This document shows positions 41,880-43,144 of a stretch of DNA of 43,144 nt, piece by piece. Source of the DNA: Phoronis australis (taxonomy: Eukaryota; Phoronida; Phoronidae); assembly GCA_002633005.1 (NCBI GenBank), contig NMRA01000234.1:561250-604393 (forward strand), written 5' to 3'. The notes beneath the pieces were generated by a model that saw nothing but the letters and a program-made list of their open reading frames with translations, was not told the origin of the DNA and ran no database searches. Both the position numbers and the translations under genes were made by a program. The stretch's first letter is position 1. Each line of letters begins with the position of its first letter.

Positions 41880-42838
41880 GTTTTACATAAATCTGAAATG
41901 CTATTTCTGAGATAGCAATCTTTGAATCGTGAGAAATGTAGACGCTTTTTCTAGGGTCGTACAGGACCTGAACTAGAAGGATCTTGACCTCGCCACCACT
42001 GGCAAGGGACTAAAGATGTCGCTGAACCACCAACTCAAAACGACACCAGAGTCGGAAAAATCAAAAATCCCGGAAATTGCCTCTTCCATCAGGACGTGCG
42101 ATATAAGATGCTATCTTATCCAAAATACAAAAGACGATAAAGGTGTGTAAATTTCGTTATTAAAACGTTTTGGACTTGCTCATAGGTGCAGTTACAGTTC
42201 TCAACCTGTAAAATATTTTAAGTGTTGGCTGGTTTTTAATTGCACGATGGGTTCTTCTAAGTTATAAAAGCTTAGGCCGTGATGACACACTTTTAATCCC
42301 ATGAACAGATCTGCCCATTTATCAATGGTATGACCATTCGCTTGGACTAGAAGTTTGTTAATTTTCTTGCCTGTGGATTTGCGTTAACGCTAACGCACTT
42401 TCCAATCCCGCCCAACAAAGCACTAACATACAAACACGAGCCCTATCATACGAAGACATACACCACAAATTAATCTAAATGGCGTTCAAGGTCGCAAAAG
42501 CCATGCTGAATGGAATATTTGAATCCCTGTGCCGATGCAGAAGCAAGATGAAGCTGAGCAATGCTTCCCGTTTTCGATTTTTCAATTGATCTGCATACGG
42601 CAAATTGAAAGCAATTGATAGGTCGATTGTTTATAAATTTTATCAATACACTTTTTCCTATTTACACACCATACCCAAAGATAACCTTCGTTTAACCAAA
42701 ACGAAAGAAGAAAGATTTAAGACGAAATTATAAAGCTAAAGTATCGTTACTTGGGTTTCATACTGCAGTGTGTACAGATCAATACCTTGAACGTTCTCAA
42801 ATCCCTACCCATAATACAACAAATGAAAACATTTTTAA
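41880..42838 (+). repeat. Tandem array, unit 4 (truncated)
   Basis: Follows units 2 and 3 from 'ttttacataaatctg' through 'aatacaacaaatgaaaac', then similarity stops at about 42838, which marks the right edge of the array. Confidence 0.75.
42015..42140 (+). other. Exon-like segment, array unit 4
   Basis: Frame reads DVAEPPTQNDTRVGKIKNP, GNCLFHQDVRYKMLSYPK and ends in a stop. The acceptor-like AG seen in the other units is mutated (cccgg). Probably a decayed copy. Confidence 0.35.
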
Positions 42839-43144
42839 GATGATGCTATTATAGACCGGGATCCCAGAGCTTTTTTGTGCATGAAAAGGTAACCAATTTT
42901 CTTTGGTGCCACAGTGCTCTATGGGTATCCTGATGCTTGGAAATGGCCGTCTGGCAGGTTCGCTCTGGTGGGTGTGGTCAGGGGAGCCAAAAGAATTACA
43001 CTAAAAAATTGAGCTAGATCAACTTTTCTGGTAACCACTTAAAACTGCCTTCAATACCTGCTACGTCATCCATTGTATCAAAATTGGTCACTGCCAGACA
43101 ATTTCAGTGGTGGGGAGTACCCGCCAGACGAACATATACAGGGT
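42839..43144. other. Unannotated sequence after the array
   Basis: Unrelated to the tandem units. No gene or repeat is recognised up to the window end. Confidence 0.4.

Noticed and set aside
1-43144. tRNA, rRNA, CRISPR arrays and prokaryotic operons
   Set aside because: None found. The regular spacing in the Helentron-like elements is of whole ~150-bp monomers, not short repeats with unique spacers, and no tRNA-like A/B box pair was seen.

Overview
This is a stretch of a metazoan nuclear genome, most likely a marine invertebrate. Evidence: spliced exons with consensus splice sites, a BEL/Pao LTR retrotransposon, an L2/CR1-type non-LTR remnant, several terminal-inverted-repeat elements, Helentron-like elements with tandem-repeat cores, and no prokaryotic gene organisation. 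The species cannot be read from the sequence; amphioxus, hemichordate or mollusc would all fit. Four single N bases (10021, 21958, 22703, 23695) show a draft assembly.

Layout. (1) 1-8.82 kb: the 3' end of a plus-strand class I phosphatidylinositol transfer protein gene. Its penultimate exon (3557-3679) and last exon (8780-8821) join in phase across a 5.1-kb intron filled with transposons. An antisense, 5'-truncated reverse-transcriptase fragment lies in the preceding intron. (2) 8.8-13.3 kb: a 660-bp duplicated block around an N, an inverted copy of the tandem-repeat element, and an unrecognised minus-strand ORF with promoter-like sequence. (3) 13.3-19.2 kb: a young, apparently intact BEL/Pao element on the minus strand (237-bp LTRs, 5-bp target duplication, one 1744-codon gag-pol frame). 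(4) 19.2-32.2 kb: a candidate minus-strand terminal exon, several MITE-like elements, a near-perfect foldback, a second internally deleted BEL/Pao copy with its 3' LTR, a proline-rich gag-like frame, a second well-preserved tandem-repeat element, and a regulatory-looking island at about 29-30.2 kb. (5) 32.2-42.84 kb: a diverged tandem array of about 3-kb units (three full, one truncated), each with an exon-like segment encoding a peptide around MLSYPIHEGRYR. One unit was later invaded by a third copy of the tandem-repeat element.

The most interesting signal is the dispersed tandem-repeat element (copies near 4.2, 10.8, 26.8 and 37.1 kb, plus fragments). Its core is a higher-order array of three diverged monomers of about 145-160 bp. 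Each monomer ends in a CCACTAGGKGGC-type box, and at least 11 boxes in the window match the CTCF core consensus exactly. The element has a palindromic 5' end and a conserved 3' hairpin, which is the architecture of Helentron-associated (HINE / DINE-1 / pearl-like) elements. It may therefore disperse ready-made arrays of insulator-type sites at nucleosome-scale spacing.
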